Positions 23,815-36,290 of a stretch of DNA of 64,000 nt are shown here, in pieces (within the stretch, counting starts at the first letter, position 1; every line of letters begins with the position of its first letter). Position numbers and translations under genes: made by a program. Source of the stretch: Solanum dulcamara (Eukaryota; Streptophyta; Magnoliopsida; Solanales; Solanaceae); assembly GCF_947179165.1 (NCBI RefSeq), contig NC_077242.1:24381097-24445096 (forward strand). Reading direction: 5' to 3'. Below the pieces are notes generated by a model that worked only from the letters and a program-made list of their open reading frames with translations, was not told the origin of the DNA and searched no databases.

Positions 23815-24935
23815 TCTTTGAAAAGTAGTCTGATCCTTGAAGTTGATCAAACAAGTCATCAATCCTTGAAATAGAATAATTATTCTTAATTGTGACCTTG
23901 TTCAATTTTATGTCAATACACATTTGAAGAGAATCATCCTTCTTCCTAACAAAGAGAACCGTAGCACCCCATGAAGAGATACTCAGTCTAATAAAAACCC
24001 GTATCCAACAAATCCTTCAACTGATCATTTAACTCTTTCAATATTTTCAAGGCATTTGGTAAGGAAGAATAGAGATAGGTTGGGTATCGGGAAGAAGATC
24101 AAAACAAAAGTCTATTTCTCTTTCAGGAGGGATACCTGGGAGATCACCATTAAAAAAATTTAGAAACTCATTGACAAAAAAAACTGACTCAAGAGTTGGA
24201 ACTTTGTTCTTTGTATCCCTAACCCAGACTAGATGATAAATGTAACCTTTGGAAATAATTTTTCGAGCATTAGGGAATGAGACGACTTGACCTTTAAATG
24301 CGGAATTACTATCTTTCCATTCTAGGACTGGCTAATTAGGAAGCTGAAACTTGACCACATAGGTCCTACCATATATCGAAGTATAACATGTATAAAGCCA
24401 ATCTATATCGAGGATAACATAAAAATCAATCATATCAAGTTCTATGAGATCATATAAAGTAACATTAAGAATAACTAAGACTACACAAACTCTACTGACT
24501 CTCGTAGACATAATTAAATCACCAATTGGGGTATAAACCAAAAAAGGCTCTATCATGATTTCGGGAGTGAAAACAAACCTCATAGAAAGATAAGGAGTAA
24601 CTAACTATAGAGTAGCACCCTGATTTAATAAAGCATAAACATCAAAGACAAAGACTTTCAATATATCTATCACAACGTTTGGAGACTCCTCTAAATTATG
24701 CCTAGTCTGCAAAGCATAGAATTGGTTTTTGAATTGACCGTCATCGGAATCCACAGTAGTACCCTGCTGAACTAGAAGACTTATAGAATGAGTCTGAGCT
24801 TGGATTCGACCACTACCTCTACAATCCTTTACTTGATGACTAATCTTTGATACATTTTGCGCCCAATATCCAACATAATTCATGTTTGCAGTAAAGTTTG
24901 ACAATGAATTCTTAAACATTAATTCATTTTTAGAG
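23815..24935 (-). pseudogene. Gag zinc knuckle, protease and RT start, A element
   Basis: This is the upstream half of the A element cut by B. From right to left: a decayed zinc knuckle region (24740-24900; only the last HQVKDC is clear), the gag-protease linker (ESPNVVIDILKVFVFDVYALLNQGATL), where the protease active site reads NQG instead of DPG, the protease body (24332-24583; IEPFLVYTPIGDLI, LIELDMIDFYVILDIDWL), and the reverse transcriptase N-terminus (23870-24240). The gag N-terminus and 5' LTR are absent because the Ath LTR begins at about 24943. The line-up with 58700-59850 is colinear. Confidence 0.82.
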
Positions 24936-24942
24936 TATATGT

Positions 24943-26166
24943 GTGTTATGTAGATAACTAAAGTTATTAGACACTTTCAGAGCTAAACAAAGAGAAATGG
25001 ACCTTAAAAAGGGTATTGTGATAAAAGTGGAGCTTGAGGATGAAGTTGGGATCGCAAGTGAAGAAAATGTACAGTGAAGAAGCTTCTCCGCATTGAACAC
25101 ATTGCTTAATGAATTAATGTTTGGACTTGGAATTACTTATTTGATGAGGTATATGAGTCCGCACCAGATTTATCGAGAAGAGAAAAATCAGAAGTCACAC
25201 AGTGTAGAAACAAGTCCGCACCGTGGACTTCAGTACACTTAATTAAACTTCACTTTTTTCGAGGCTATAGATAGCACACTTGTACTTTTTGTTATTCATT
25301 CAGTTTATTTTGAAGTTTTGATGAAGGTGAGAAAAGGAAGAACTTCTCTATGGTTAGTTTTCTTTGTCTCTTTCATTTTAATCTACTCTTTAATGTCATC
25401 AATTATTTATATGATTTTAATGAAGACTATGAGTAGCTAAATTCCCTTATTCTAGTGTTGTATCCATAAGATTATGGTTTAATATGGTATTCTTTGGTTA
25501 AAAATGGGTTCTTGTATATGATTAATCCTATATTCTTTCTTTTACTATTTTAATGCTTGATCACCATTAGAATGCATTTGTTGTCTACCTGAAACTCGAA
25601 AGATAGATAAGCGCTAGAGCACTAGAATATAGGGAACATGTTTGTTTTATAATTTACTAAGGTAATTCGTGTATGGAATGTTCGTGACACATACTTATAT
25701 ACCTTGTTTGGTTATTAGACAGGATAATATGATTAATGTACTTTTATTGGTTCATGCTTATCTTCGCTCAATGCTATAGTTAGGTTGTCAACAAAGTAGG
25801 AAATTAGAGGTTGGAAGACCATGATTGCAATATTAACATTGTAAATCAGTAGTTAGAAGACCCATTGGATACCAAAGTAGAGAGTATTAGGCCTAAAATT
25901 AAAACGTACTACAACCCTGGAATTCATTCATAATTTGATGAAACTCTTAGTAATTATTGAATCACTTTAAATTATATTTTTCAATAGGTTAAAATTAGAC
26001 ATAGGAAATCTCAACTTTTTACAACACACATGAGTAATTTAGTACTTTGAGAAGCTAGAAAGTGCCTAAATAAAGTCCTTTGGATTCAAGAATTCGGCTC
26101 TGAAAAAAGTCACTTTACTACTTGTGAGACCATGTACACTTTTGTGTACTTTGGTAGAAATAAATG
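24943..26166 (+). repeat. 5' LTR of plus-strand Athila-type element
   Basis: The left edge is placed where A homology ends and a TGT start appears (about 24941-24945); the right edge is set by the primer site at 26169. It matches, in reverse, the LTR at 33389-34640, for example the block TTAGACACTTTCAG near the start and GAGACCATGTACAC near the end. It contains the inverted repeat AAGTCC-7-GGACTT (25212-25230), related to other such motifs in this family. Confidence 0.8.
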
Positions 26167-26168
26167 TT

Positions 26169-26187
26169 TGGCGCCATTACCGGGGAC
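26169..26187 (+). other. Primer binding site, Athila-type
   Basis: TGGCGCCATTACCGGGGAC lies just after the LTR. TGGCGCCGTTGCCGGGGA is the usual primer site of Athila elements, reported to pair with tRNA-Asp; two bases differ. It separates this family from the Met-primed chromoviruses in the window. Confidence 0.88.
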
Positions 26188-26314
26188 TTTAAATTTGACA
26201 ATTGTTTCTTTTCGAAGTTTCTTTATTATTTATATTGGTGTTAATAACTTGATCTTAGTTGTGATTTCTTGTAGGTATCCTTAAATAAGCACACTGGAAA
26301 GGAGTGGAGAAATT

Positions 26315-27456
26315 ATGGAGTCGTTAGTTGAGCCTGAAATATTTTTACATCAACAAAGAAGGAAAGTGGCTGCTACAAATATGGCAACAAGAACGGTTAG
26401 GGATGTGGCAATTCCTCAAACTACAAATGTTACTAATAGCATCCAGAAACTACATACTGGAGCTATATTTGAACTAAAGTAAAATATGGTGTAACTCTTG
26501 CACACTAATGGCCAGTTCACTGGATTACAACATTAGGATACCCAAGTTTATTTGAAGAATTTTCTGGAGATCAATGACACCTATACACCAATTGGAGTGT
26601 CACCGGACTATGTAAGACTAACTTTGCCTCCATTTTCTTTGTTGGGGGAAGCAAGGAGGTTGCTGAAGACTGATCCACCAAACTCAATCACTGCTTGGAA
26701 TAATTTATCCTGCAATTTCTAATTAGAATCTTTTCATCAGGGAAGACAGCTAAGCTAAGGAGTGAAATCTTGAGTTTGAAACAATATTGGAGAGAATTTA
26801 TTCCAAGCCTGGGATAGGTTTAAATCTTTACTTATTAGTTTTCCTTACCATAATCAAGCTAATGAGGTGTTGGTCCATTCCTTTATTGAAAGGTTAGAAC
26901 CCAAAACTAAAATTCTTCTTGACTTTGTTATAGGTGGGCAGGCTTTGGAAAAGACCTATGATGAGCTATATATCCTTCTCAATCGCATATCTCAGGGAAA
27001 TCCTGAGTGGAATGGAGGGAGATCTGGACTCGTGGTCCAAAAATAGGTAGGGAGGCTTAAAGTTGATGCAGTGATAGTCTTACCAATTTAGATTGCAGCA
27101 ATGCATAATATGATGAACACGCCATTGAACAACTTAGCATTGGGGCAGCAACAAGCTCCAGTAAATATAGTACAACAACATACATCTTGGTGCAGGGTGT
27201 GTGGTGGAAGTGAGCATATGTTAAAATATTGTGGATCAAATCCAGAATCGGTCAATTTTGTAGGTAATGCACATAGGGGTGGAGGCCAGCAAAAGTATGG
27301 CAACAGTTATAACCCATTTAGAGGAACCATCCAAACCTCTCTTAGGGTGGAAACCATCAAAATCAGCATAAAGTACAAGCTCAATACAGATAGTAAGGAG
27401 GAGGACAACACTATAATCAAGAAGGCCAAAGCAGCTAGAAAGCAGGAAGTTCTGTA
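26315..27456 (+). pseudogene. Athila gag, plus copy
   Basis: The start is the first ATG after the primer site (MESLVEPEIFLHQQRR). The capsid segments can be followed through frameshifts: YLKNFLEINDTYTPIGVSPDYVRL (about 26555-26625), LPPFSLLGEARRLLK, AWDRFKSLLISFPYHNQ (about 26805-26860) and LLDFVIGGQALEKTYDEL. The nucleic-acid-binding part is WCRVCGGSEHMLKYC (about 27190), a C-x2-C zinc motif as in Athila gag, then NPESVNFVGN. Stops are frequent. The protein would form the particle core. Confidence 0.85.
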
Positions 27457-28746
27457 AAAGTAAGTGTGGAAGACATGTTTAAGAAACTCATGGCTGACCA
27501 AGCTAAGTTAGCCGCTGAGGTGGATAAATACCAGATCACAACTCAGAATATAGAGAAGTAGGTCGAACAATTATCCAGTGCTCAAAACACATGCCAGCAA
27601 GGTAGTTTGCAAGGTAACACTTACCTAAACCCAAAGAAGGTAAATGTTGTAAGTACCTGAAGTAGACACCCATTAGCTGAGTTTGGTCCATAAAGCAAAG
27701 TTAGTGATAGTAAAAGTAAAGAGATGAATGTTGAAGCTGGTGAGCCTAGCTTACGAAGAGTTATTGAGGAACCAAAGGCAAAAACACCTTTTCCATTTTC
27801 ACAAAAGTTCAAAAAGATGAAGTAGGTGGAGTATTTTGACAAGTTCATAGACATGTTAAAATAGGTATAAATTAAATTACCTTTAATTGATCTTTTGCAG
27901 GGTATTCCAAAATATGCTAAGTATTTCAAAGACATAGTGGCCAACAAGAGCAAGTTGGCAGAATGTGAGACGGTGGCACTCACAAAAGATTGTAGTTCAA
28001 GAATTCTTAATAAAGTAAAGCTCCCGGCGAAGCAGAAATATCCAGGGAGTTTCACAATACAAGTAACTATTGGTATGTGCAGTAATGCGAGAGATCTTTC
28101 TGATTCAGGTGCAAGTATAAACTTGATGCCCATATTTATCCTTAAGAAATTAGGCCTGGGAGAACCTAAACCAACTACCCTTTTGTTGTAATTGACTGAT
28201 CGTTATGTTTCTAGGATAGATGGTATCATTGAGGATGTTTTAGTCAAAGTGGAATCCCTTATTTTCCTTTTGGACTTTGTTGTTTTAGATTTTGAGTCTG
28301 ATCCTAAGGTCTTTTTCATCTTGGGACATCCATTCGTACCAACAAGAGGAGAACTAATTTATGTAGCTGCAGGTAGATTAACCATGAGGGCACATGACAA
28401 GGTTAAGGTATTTGATGTATATCAAGAATTGGAACTGCTTATGGTTTATGAGAAATTATCTTCCAGAACTGTCATTGATGAGGAAGTGGTATTTATATTA
28501 GAGAAATACCCCTTGGAAAGAGTATTATTGGGTCAATATATTGAAGGTGACACCAAAGTGATTGAGCTAGCCAACATGTTAGATATTCCAAATGTGAATA
28601 TGTGGAAGAAGAATGTGCAACCATTAGACAGAATATTGGGTCCTTCACCCAAACTGTCTTTAGAAAAATCTCCTAAGTTGGAGTTGAAGCCACTTCTAGC
28701 CCATCTCAGGTATGCTTTTCTTGTACCAATGATACTTTACCTGTAA
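27457..28746 (+). pseudogene. Athila protease region, plus copy
   Basis: After a gag-pol connector (ADQAKLAAEVDKYQITTQNIEK) the Athila-specific block GIPKYAKYFKDIVANKSKLAE appears at 27901, then the retropepsin with active site DSGASINLMP (about 28109) and the LGLGEPKPTT block. A stop at about 28190 separates it from the C-terminal half (LTDRYVSRIDGIIEDVLVKV, DPKVFFILGHPFVPTRGELI). The DSG triad is intact. The frame 27895-28746 is the longest well kept coding stretch of this element, with a single stop. Confidence 0.88.
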
Positions 28747-30140
28747 TTCTTTATCTTCTTTATCTGAAGTGCAGGTCACAGCAGCCCTAAAGGTGCTTAA
28801 AAGGTGAAAAAGGCAATAGGATGGCAAATAGTTGATCTACATGGTATTAGCCTAAGTTTGTGCATGCATAGGATCTTCATGAAAGAGAGGCATAAGTCAA
28901 GTGCACAACCACAACACAGACTAAATCCTGTCATAAAGGATGTAGTAAGAAAAAATATAGTCAAGTGGCTAGATGCAAGAATTATTTACCCTATTTCAAA
29001 TAGTAAGTAGGTAAGCCCAGTCCAGTATATGCTAAAGAAGGATGGGATGACTGTAGTGAAGAATGAAAAAATGAGTTAATCCCTACCATAAAAGTCACTA
29101 GATAGTGCATATGCATGGACTATAAGAAATTGAATGATGCCATAAGAAAATACCACTACCCATGCCATTCATTGATCGAATATTAGCTAGGTTGGCTGGA
29201 CCAAAGTACTATTATTTCCTAGATGTGTATTCAGTCTATAACTAGATCACCATTGGACCAGAGGAACAAGAAAAGAATAATTTTACATGCCCTTATGGGA
29301 CATATGCCTTCAGGCGTATACTATTTGGACTATGAAATACTCTTTCCACCTTCTAGAGATGCATGATGACTATCTTCCATGATATGGTTGAGGATTTTAT
29401 AGAAATCTTTATGGATGACTTCTCAGTCTTTAGGGAGTCTTTTGATCTTTGTTTGAAAAACTTAGACAAGGTATTAGCGAGAGATATGAGAAAACAAATC
29501 TTGTCCTAAAGTGGGGAAAAAGAAAAAATTGAAGTGATTGAAAAGCTACCACCTCCAAATTTGGTTAAGGGTGCTTGCAGCTTCTTGGGGCATGCCAGTT
29601 TTTATTAAAGGTTCATCAAAGACTTTTAAAATATTGCCAAGCCCATGTACATCTTGCTAGAAAAAGTGGTAAAATTTTTGTTTGATAAAAAGTGTTTACA
29701 ATCGTTCGAGCTCATAAAGATGAGGGTAACTGAAGCCCCAATCTTGATTATTTCTGACTAGGAGTTACACTTTGAGCCCATGTATGATGCTAGTGATATA
29801 GTAGTGGGAGTTATTATAGGGTAAAGAAGGAAGAAGGTCTTTCACTCTATCTACTATGCCTAGAACGACTCTCGATTCAACCTAAGCAAACTAAACTATT
29901 ATAGAAAAGGCGATGCTTGCACTAGTCTATGCATTTGACAAATTCTGGTCAAACCAGGTAGGTAGAAAAGTTATTGTTTATACTAACCATGCACTTTCTA
30001 GTACTTACTAAGCAAGAAGGATGCCAAGTCAAGGCTAATTAGATGGATCCTTCTATTTTAAGAGTTTGATATAGAAATCATGGATCAAAAAGGATGTGAG
30101 AATCAAATAGTAGATCATTTTTTCAAATTGCAGGACTCAT
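28747..30140 (+). pseudogene. Athila reverse transcriptase and RNase H, plus copy
   Basis: The start shows HRIFMKERHKSSAQPQHRLNPV then a run of short frame-shifted pieces through fingers and palm. The catalytic motif is FMDD (29408-29419) in FIEIFMDDFSVFRESFDLCL. RNase H follows (ISDxELHFEPMYDASDIVVGVII near 29750-29820, then YTNHALS near 29980). Between 29030 and 29400 nearly every frame has stops, so this gene is the most worn of the element. Confidence 0.8.
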
Positions 30141-31502
30141 AGCATATGGGTGAACAGATGTAGATAAAAGAAAAAATTTCAGATGAGCAGCTATTAGCTT
30201 TGGAAATGACTGAGATACCATGGTATATAGATATCGTCAACTACATCATGAGTAGAGTTTTTCCCAAAATCAACCTCCCAACAAAAGAAGAGGTTGATGT
30301 ACGAGACAAAGTTCTACGTATGGGATGAACCTTACCTGTTCAAACAGTGTGCTGACAGAATGATTACAAGGTGTGTGTCTGAGACTAAGGTGAAACAAGT
30401 GCTATAAAGTTTCTGTTCATCTACTTATAGATTATATCATAGAGGGGAGCACACTGCTCACAAGGTACTACAATTTGGTTTCTTTTTTCCCACTTTATTT
30501 AAAGATGCTATAGGTTTTGTCTATAAATGCGGCCAATGCCAAAGGATGGGCACGATATTGAAAAGGCATGAAATTCCTTTAAATAATATCTTGGAAGTAG
30601 AGATCTTTGATGTGTAGGGTATGGATTTCATGGTTCCCTTCCTACTTTCATATGGAAATCAATATATCCTAGTGGCAGTAGAATACGTGTCCAAATGAGT
30701 TGAAGTCATCACCTTTCCAACCAATGATTCGAAAGTGGTAAGCGCTTTCTCTAGAAGCATATCTTCACAAGTTTTGACACTCTAAGAGCCATCATTAGCT
30801 ATGGAGGTAAGCATTTCATTAATCATAATATAAAAAAATATTTTAGCTAAGTTCAGTATTAGGCACAAGGTGGCGACATCATATCACCCTCAAATAAGTG
30901 GGTAGGTCGAAGTATCTAATCGAGAAGTAAAGAAACTACTTCAGAATACTATAAATACCACTAGAAAAGATTGGTCCATCAAATTGGATGATGTGCTTTG
31001 GGCTTATAGGACTGCGTACAAGACACCCATTAGAAACTCTCCATATCATATGGTGTTTGAAAAAGCATGCCACCTGCCAGTTGAGCTAGAGCATCATTCC
31101 TACTATGCTATAAAAAAGTTAAATCTGGATTTGGAACTGGAAGAAAGGAAGTGCATGGATCAGCTCCACAAGTTAGCAGAATTTGGGCTCCAAACCTATG
31201 AAAACACCAAACTCTATAAGGAGACAAAAAAGAGATGGAATGATAAGCACATCGTTGCGCACATATTCGAGCCTGGACAAAAATAACTTCTCTCTAACTA
31301 TTGTTTGCATCTCTTTCAAAGTAAGCTCATATCTAAGTAGAGCGGGCCTTTTGAAATGGTGAGAATTTCCTTGCATGGAGCCGTGGAATTATGGAATACT
31401 ACAAAAATGACCACCTTTGTGGTAAACGGACAATGTGTGAAGCATTATTTTGGAAAAGATGTGGACCATGAAGAGAAAGAAATAGAGCTCGAGACTGAGT
31501 AA
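30141..31502 (+). pseudogene. Athila integrase, plus copy
   Basis: The zinc-binding domain is HRGEHTAHKVLQFGFFFPTL then CGQCQRMG (30440-30550). The core has [26 protein letters not shown] (about 30620-30700), a gap around the second aspartate, then VATSYHPQISG and [12 protein letters not shown] with the catalytic glutamate. The open stretch 30984-31286 covers [31 protein letters not shown] and the C-terminal domain; the end (VVNGQCVKHYFGKDVDHEEKE) is near 31500. No chromodomain follows, which agrees with the Athila lineage. Confidence 0.88.
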
Positions 31503-31747
31503 TAAAGGAGATGAGTCATGCTGCTACAACAAATCAAGTGCTACATGGGAGGCAACCTGATGGTGTTAATTAACCCCACCCCTTCCCATTTTAACCCTAA
31601 ATTGGCCCATAAATCCCACTTTTTCTTTACTTTGACTGATCAAAACCCTCCCCCACTCTCAAACTCTCTTCTTCTCTATCAAATCCATGACGCCCTTTGG
31701 GATTCAACTAGTTTTCATCCTAGTTTCTCTTCTACAATTTTGCCAAG

Positions 31748-32410
31748 GTATGTGTTCTTGAACTTTACTTTGATTAAAGAGATGAAATTGGTATGGGTGT
31801 ACCTATGGGCTATGAATTTTGGTGTTCTTATTTTTTTGGCTTATTATGGGTAGTTAATTGTTGTAGGTAAGAAGAGTATGATATGAAATTTATTTTTGTG
31901 GGTTAATTCTATTAGGGGAAGTTATTGTATGAAACCCTAGGTTGAAAACTATGAAAAATGTTTTAAGTTGATGGTTTATTAATATGTTTTGTGAAATAGT
32001 GAGTAGCATGCATGTAGAATTCCAAAAATTTATGGAATTTTTCTTATATTGGAATTTTTTTGGTTGCATATATGTTTAAATTCGAGAGATTGATTATGAT
32101 TGTGTTAATTTGAATAGCTATATGAATTCTTGTGTAGCATGCTAACATAGTTTGGGATTATTGAAACATGACATTTGTTTAAGCCTTGAAGTTAGGACTG
32201 TGGAATGCGTACACTAATTTATTGTGGTTGTTATTGAAGTTTGAGAATGCATATATGACCAAATTGTTAAAATAAGGGAAGTCTGAGCACCTTAATGCGA
32301 TGTGTATTTGATGATAACGTTTAAGTGTGGGGTAGTTGTTTTGTGGTGGTTGCCCTATGTTTTAGGTTCAAATTTAAGGAGGCTTATGTGTTATTTTGTG
32401 TTTAATGTAG
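31748..32410 (+). other. Predicted intron before ORF2, plus Athila copy
   Basis: Donor CCAAG|GTATGTGTTCTTGAACT and acceptor TTTAATGTAG|G bound 663 bp, and the ORF2 ATG follows six bases after the acceptor. The minus copy has the same layout at 37491-38207, with a near-identical donor. The DNA upstream of the donor is pyrimidine-rich in both, like a gene leader. An env-like third ORF made from a spliced RNA is known for the barley element Bagy-2. Splicing here is inferred from sequence only. Confidence 0.5.
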
Positions 32411-32416
32411 GTTATC

Positions 32417-33388
32417 ATGTCGTCTATCATAGAAATGGAAAGGAAAAGGCCATAGGTAGCCATAAAAGAGAGAGAGATATGCCCTCTGTACCACCTGCCC
32501 CTGATGTCCCACGGGGACAAACCCGTAGGTACGGCCTAAAAGCAGTACTTTCGGTGGGGAAGAATTTTTATAAAAGATATGCTGAGTCCAAGTACTTCCC
32601 ATACATTTTGATTGACAACGAGAGCTTAGCCAAGGAATTCCCTCGGATCATAAGGAGGTTGATGGAGCTCAACATGAGCTTCCTATTTGCGTACTTACAG
32701 CCGTGCAATCCGTACATGGTGAGGGAATTTTATGCTAACTTCCTACCAAATACACGCACCTACAATCTCATTATACGGGGTGTAGATATACCTTTATATC
32801 CTACAACACTCAACAAGATCTTGGGGATCCCGAAGATGCCTCTTGCTATTTTAACAAAGCTGAGCATCCATCTTCCATATAGGATATATGGCACACTTTA
32901 GGAGGGCCCAGATCAGATGTGAAATAGGTTATTCATGGCCATAGAGATTTTCACCTATCCTACCCATATGCACATGTGAACAGTGAGGCTCGCGTCTGGG
33001 TGAAAATTATTATGCACAGCCTTATACCTTGTCTACATTATACTGAGGTCACGTGGGATAGGGTCTGCTCGGTTTACACCCTTATGAAGGTCTTGGAGAT
33101 TAATGTGTGTGTGGTTATAAAGTTCATTATTTGGAAGTCTAGGGTTCATAGGGGCAGGGACTATGCCTTTGAAGACTTGATCTCACAACTGTGCCGACGA
33201 GTTGGCATACCTAAGGAGCCCCTAGATTATATCTGAGCCTTTTGACATCACTAAGACCAAGGGGCCTGACACCAATTTGGGGCCTATCGTTGCCTCATTG
33301 GAGCAGGCAAAGCGGGATAAGATGATCATGGCTAGCATGCATGGACTAGAGATTTTGCTACACTGGACAGGTGGTAGACCATATATAT
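32417..33388 (+). pseudogene. ORF2, putative plant transposon protein family, plus Athila copy
   Basis: Downstream of integrase, in the place where env-like genes sit, lies a second protein gene of unknown function that often accompanies Athila-type elements. The start ATG (MSS...) follows the predicted acceptor. Recognisable parts: FYKRYAESKYFPYILID, VREFYANFLPNTRTYNLIIRGVDIPL (32720-32800), WVKIIMHSLIPCLHYTEVTWDRVC and KSRVHRGRDYAFEDLISQLCRRVGIPKEP (about 33140-33220). One frameshift near the start and a stop at 32899 are seen. It is cut off after LHWTGGRP by the second element's LTR. No membrane segment is evident. Confidence 0.8.
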
Positions 33389-34640
33389 TGCGTCTAAATG
33401 CACACGCAAGTGTATGTGGTCTCAAAAGTAATATAGTGACCCTTTTTCAGAGCCGGATATCAAACCCACAGGGAAATGCAATTAGGTGTGAGTTAGATTT
33501 TCAATAAATCAAATTATTCATCTGTGTTTTCAAAGAGTTTAGTTCATTTATATCTATAAAAATAATTATAACAATACGATACGAGAAATGAATCAAAGAT
33601 ATTTGAGAAATGGTATCAATGTAAAGACGAGTCCCTGGGTAGTAGCACTCAAAGATTTCCAGTCTAAAATTCTTTACTTTGGTATCCAATGGGTTTTTCT
33701 ATTACTGATTTACAGTGTTGATTATACAATTCTGATCTTCCAACCTTTAATTGCCTACTTTTGTTGACAGCTTAACTAGATCATTGAGTGGGGGTAAGCA
33801 TGAACCAACAAAAATGCATAGATCCTATTATCCTATTTAATAACCAAACATGGTGTATAGATATATGTCATGGTCATTCTATACATGAATTATTCTAGAT
33901 AATTGTAGAAAAAACATGCTCCTTATATTCTAGTGTTCTATCCCCATTCCGTCTTCCAAGTTCCAGGTGCACAACATATTTGTTCTAATGGTGATCAAGC
34001 ATTAAAACAATCAAAATAAGAATATAAGAGTAATCACATACAAAAACCCATTTTTAACCAAAGCAAACAAGTTCAAATCTTCATCTTTTGGCTACGACCC
34101 AAGAACTAAGGAATTTAGCCACTCATAATGTATAAGATGTTTACATAAATCATTAATGCCATCCAACTTGAATGCAAAGTAAAAATAAAGAAGAAAATAT
34201 CACCAAAAGTAGTTCTTCCTTCATCTTTTTCAACTCTAAACCCGACAATCTGATATACTTTTTAATAAAATATGTAAAGGTGTTATTTATAGAACCAAAA
34301 ATGTGAAATTAAAGTAGGTGCACTAAAGTGCGCGATGTGGACTTGGTTCAGTTTAGTGCATTTTTTCATTTCCTATGTTGGCAAGAATTTGTGCTATCCA
34401 GAGCCAGGTCCGCATCGCAGACCTGGCGCACACCACACTATTTCATCAAATAAATTCCAAGTTTTGGAATTAAATCTCAGAAGCCAAGTGTGCGATGCGG
34501 ACACGCTTTTTTATAGTGTATTTTCTTCATATTGTGTTCCCAACTTCTCATTTGAGCTCCACTTTATATCCGATCGTGTTTTGAATGTTTATTCTTTCCC
34601 AATCAGCCCTGAAAGTGTCTAATCACATTGGTTGGTTACA
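33389..34640 (-). repeat. 3' LTR of minus-strand Athila-type element
   Basis: Plus-strand ends are TGCGTC and GGTTACA, giving TG...CA. It aligns in reverse with 24943-26166. It carries the inverted repeat CCAGGTC-9-GACCTGG (34404-34426). On its left it abuts ORF2 of the plus copy in mid-frame; on its right it leads into this element's own 3' noncoding DNA. No clear polypurine tract is visible next to it. Confidence 0.85.
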
Positions 34641-36290
34641 ACAATACAAAAATGCAACAGTATGAACTAAATTCTAGGAATTTAATATCAACTTGATCAA
34701 TGAATTATGGGTTTTATTTGTTATTGGGAACATAAATGTACCAAAGATCACCACCCCACACTTATAACTTTTTTAGTCCTCGAACAAACTCCAATTTTTA
34801 TTCTTAAAATAACAAATCCATGATATACAAAGCAATTCTACCAAACCACAGTGATTGCACAATTAGCTTATCTTACAAACACATGTCACATTTCTATTTT
34901 AAGCAACTGACTCCTCAACACCGCATAGATTCGAGAGTTGACTCTGTAATGAAATAACTCACATGGTTTGTTAAATTAAATTTTTTGCATAATTACCATT
35001 TCTTCATTAAACATGTGCCCTCACTAAGAAAGAATTTGCCCATACTCTCATAGTTACATTAATGGGTATTTAGATAAAGTTTTGCTCGCTCTCTCAAATA
35101 AAATCATAAGTTGCTCAAGATGAACCATAGGCTTTCCCTTAGTGTATCAAAAAGCTCTTTTACGCAGCTAAGACTTAAGGATCACTTAGGACTTTTTCAA
35201 GTTGTAATGTGGGCTAGGGGATGGGTAGGTAGAAATCTGGACATGTATAGTGACTTGGTTCCCAAGCGCTTTCAACACATTACATTCTTTAATTCCTTTC
35301 AAGTACTTCATAACCTTATTCTTACCACTTTGTTATTTCTCTAGCTTAACCTTTCACTTCATTACTTATATAGAGGAATTTTGTATTTTCTTTTCTAACT
35401 TCAACCAAAATGTGGTTGGCATTCTTTTTAATTTTTCCACCAATGGTTTTATTCTTAGTAACCTTAGGTTGTTAACCCCCCATTTCTCTGCTTTTTCTGT
35501 TCCAAAGCACTTGGCTTCTTGGATCAAAGATATGGTCTCAGAAAGAAAAATAAGAATAGGCTATCAAACTAGGCTGCAAAAGAATCAAGTCAAAGGCTCA
35601 AAAGGGCTAACTATGGATTACATTAATGTGGGTACAACAAGTGGTTTTAGAAAGGGGTTACCAAAATATTGCCTAGATCCTTTTCCTAAATTCTAAACTT
35701 CTTTTATTTTCACTACTAATACACACAGGGAAAGTTTTATCAATCAAAAGCAACCAGAATTATATAATTAACCTTACTCAAACTTCACATGTTTAATTTC
35801 AGAACGACAATTCTTCAAAAATTTCAATCACAATCACATGAATTCAACATTATCCAAAATCTCCCAGAGTCTTAGGTGTCTCAAGTTTGTCAACATTTTT
35901 TATGTCTGTCAATCATTTCATTTGCTACCTATGGAATCTGATAGTTTGGAAAAACACTTTATATACATTATATTTTATTCTATACAGTTCAAAGGGACTA
36001 TCCATAGCCGAAGAACCAAAAACAAATGCCATGAAACCCAAAGTCAGAAAAATAAAAATTTAAACGACATCAAGCAATTAAGATTAAAAAAACAACATTC
36101 AAAATAAACAAGTACCAATCCAAATAAACCACAATATCAATCTAAGAAAAGTAACCACAATTAGCAATCTAGATAAAACAAAATACCAAGATTAACAAAA
36201 CTAAACATATATGGTTTAATTAAACAGACTCTACCCCATACTTAGTTGGGACTGTCTCAGTAGCATAAGTTAGTATACTTCCCTTTCTAC
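34641..36290 (-). other. 3' noncoding region, minus Athila copy
   Basis: About 1.65 kb between ORF2 and the 3' LTR. On the minus strand it includes AAGTGTGGGGTGGTGATC (about 34754-34771) and AT-rich DNA. I see no convincing coding. A plus-strand frame of 148 codons (35250-35696) is antisense to it and matches nothing I recognise. The plus copy lost its corresponding segment to this insertion. Confidence 0.6.

Noticed and set aside
26169..26187. tRNA-like sequence
   Set aside because: It is a primer binding site complementary to a tRNA 3' end; no cloverleaf surrounds it. No tRNA or rRNA gene was seen elsewhere.
27621..28133. 170-codon minus-strand frame
   Set aside because: It is antisense to the Athila gag-pol connector and protease, whose plus-strand reading has clear family motifs.
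31518..31853. 111-codon frame between Athila integrase and ORF2
   Set aside because: It spans the predicted donor and leader and has no counterpart in the minus copy.
35250..35696. 148-codon plus-strand frame
   Set aside because: It is antisense to the 3' noncoding region of the minus Athila copy, is rich in Phe/Leu/Ser from AT bias, and has no motif or splice context.
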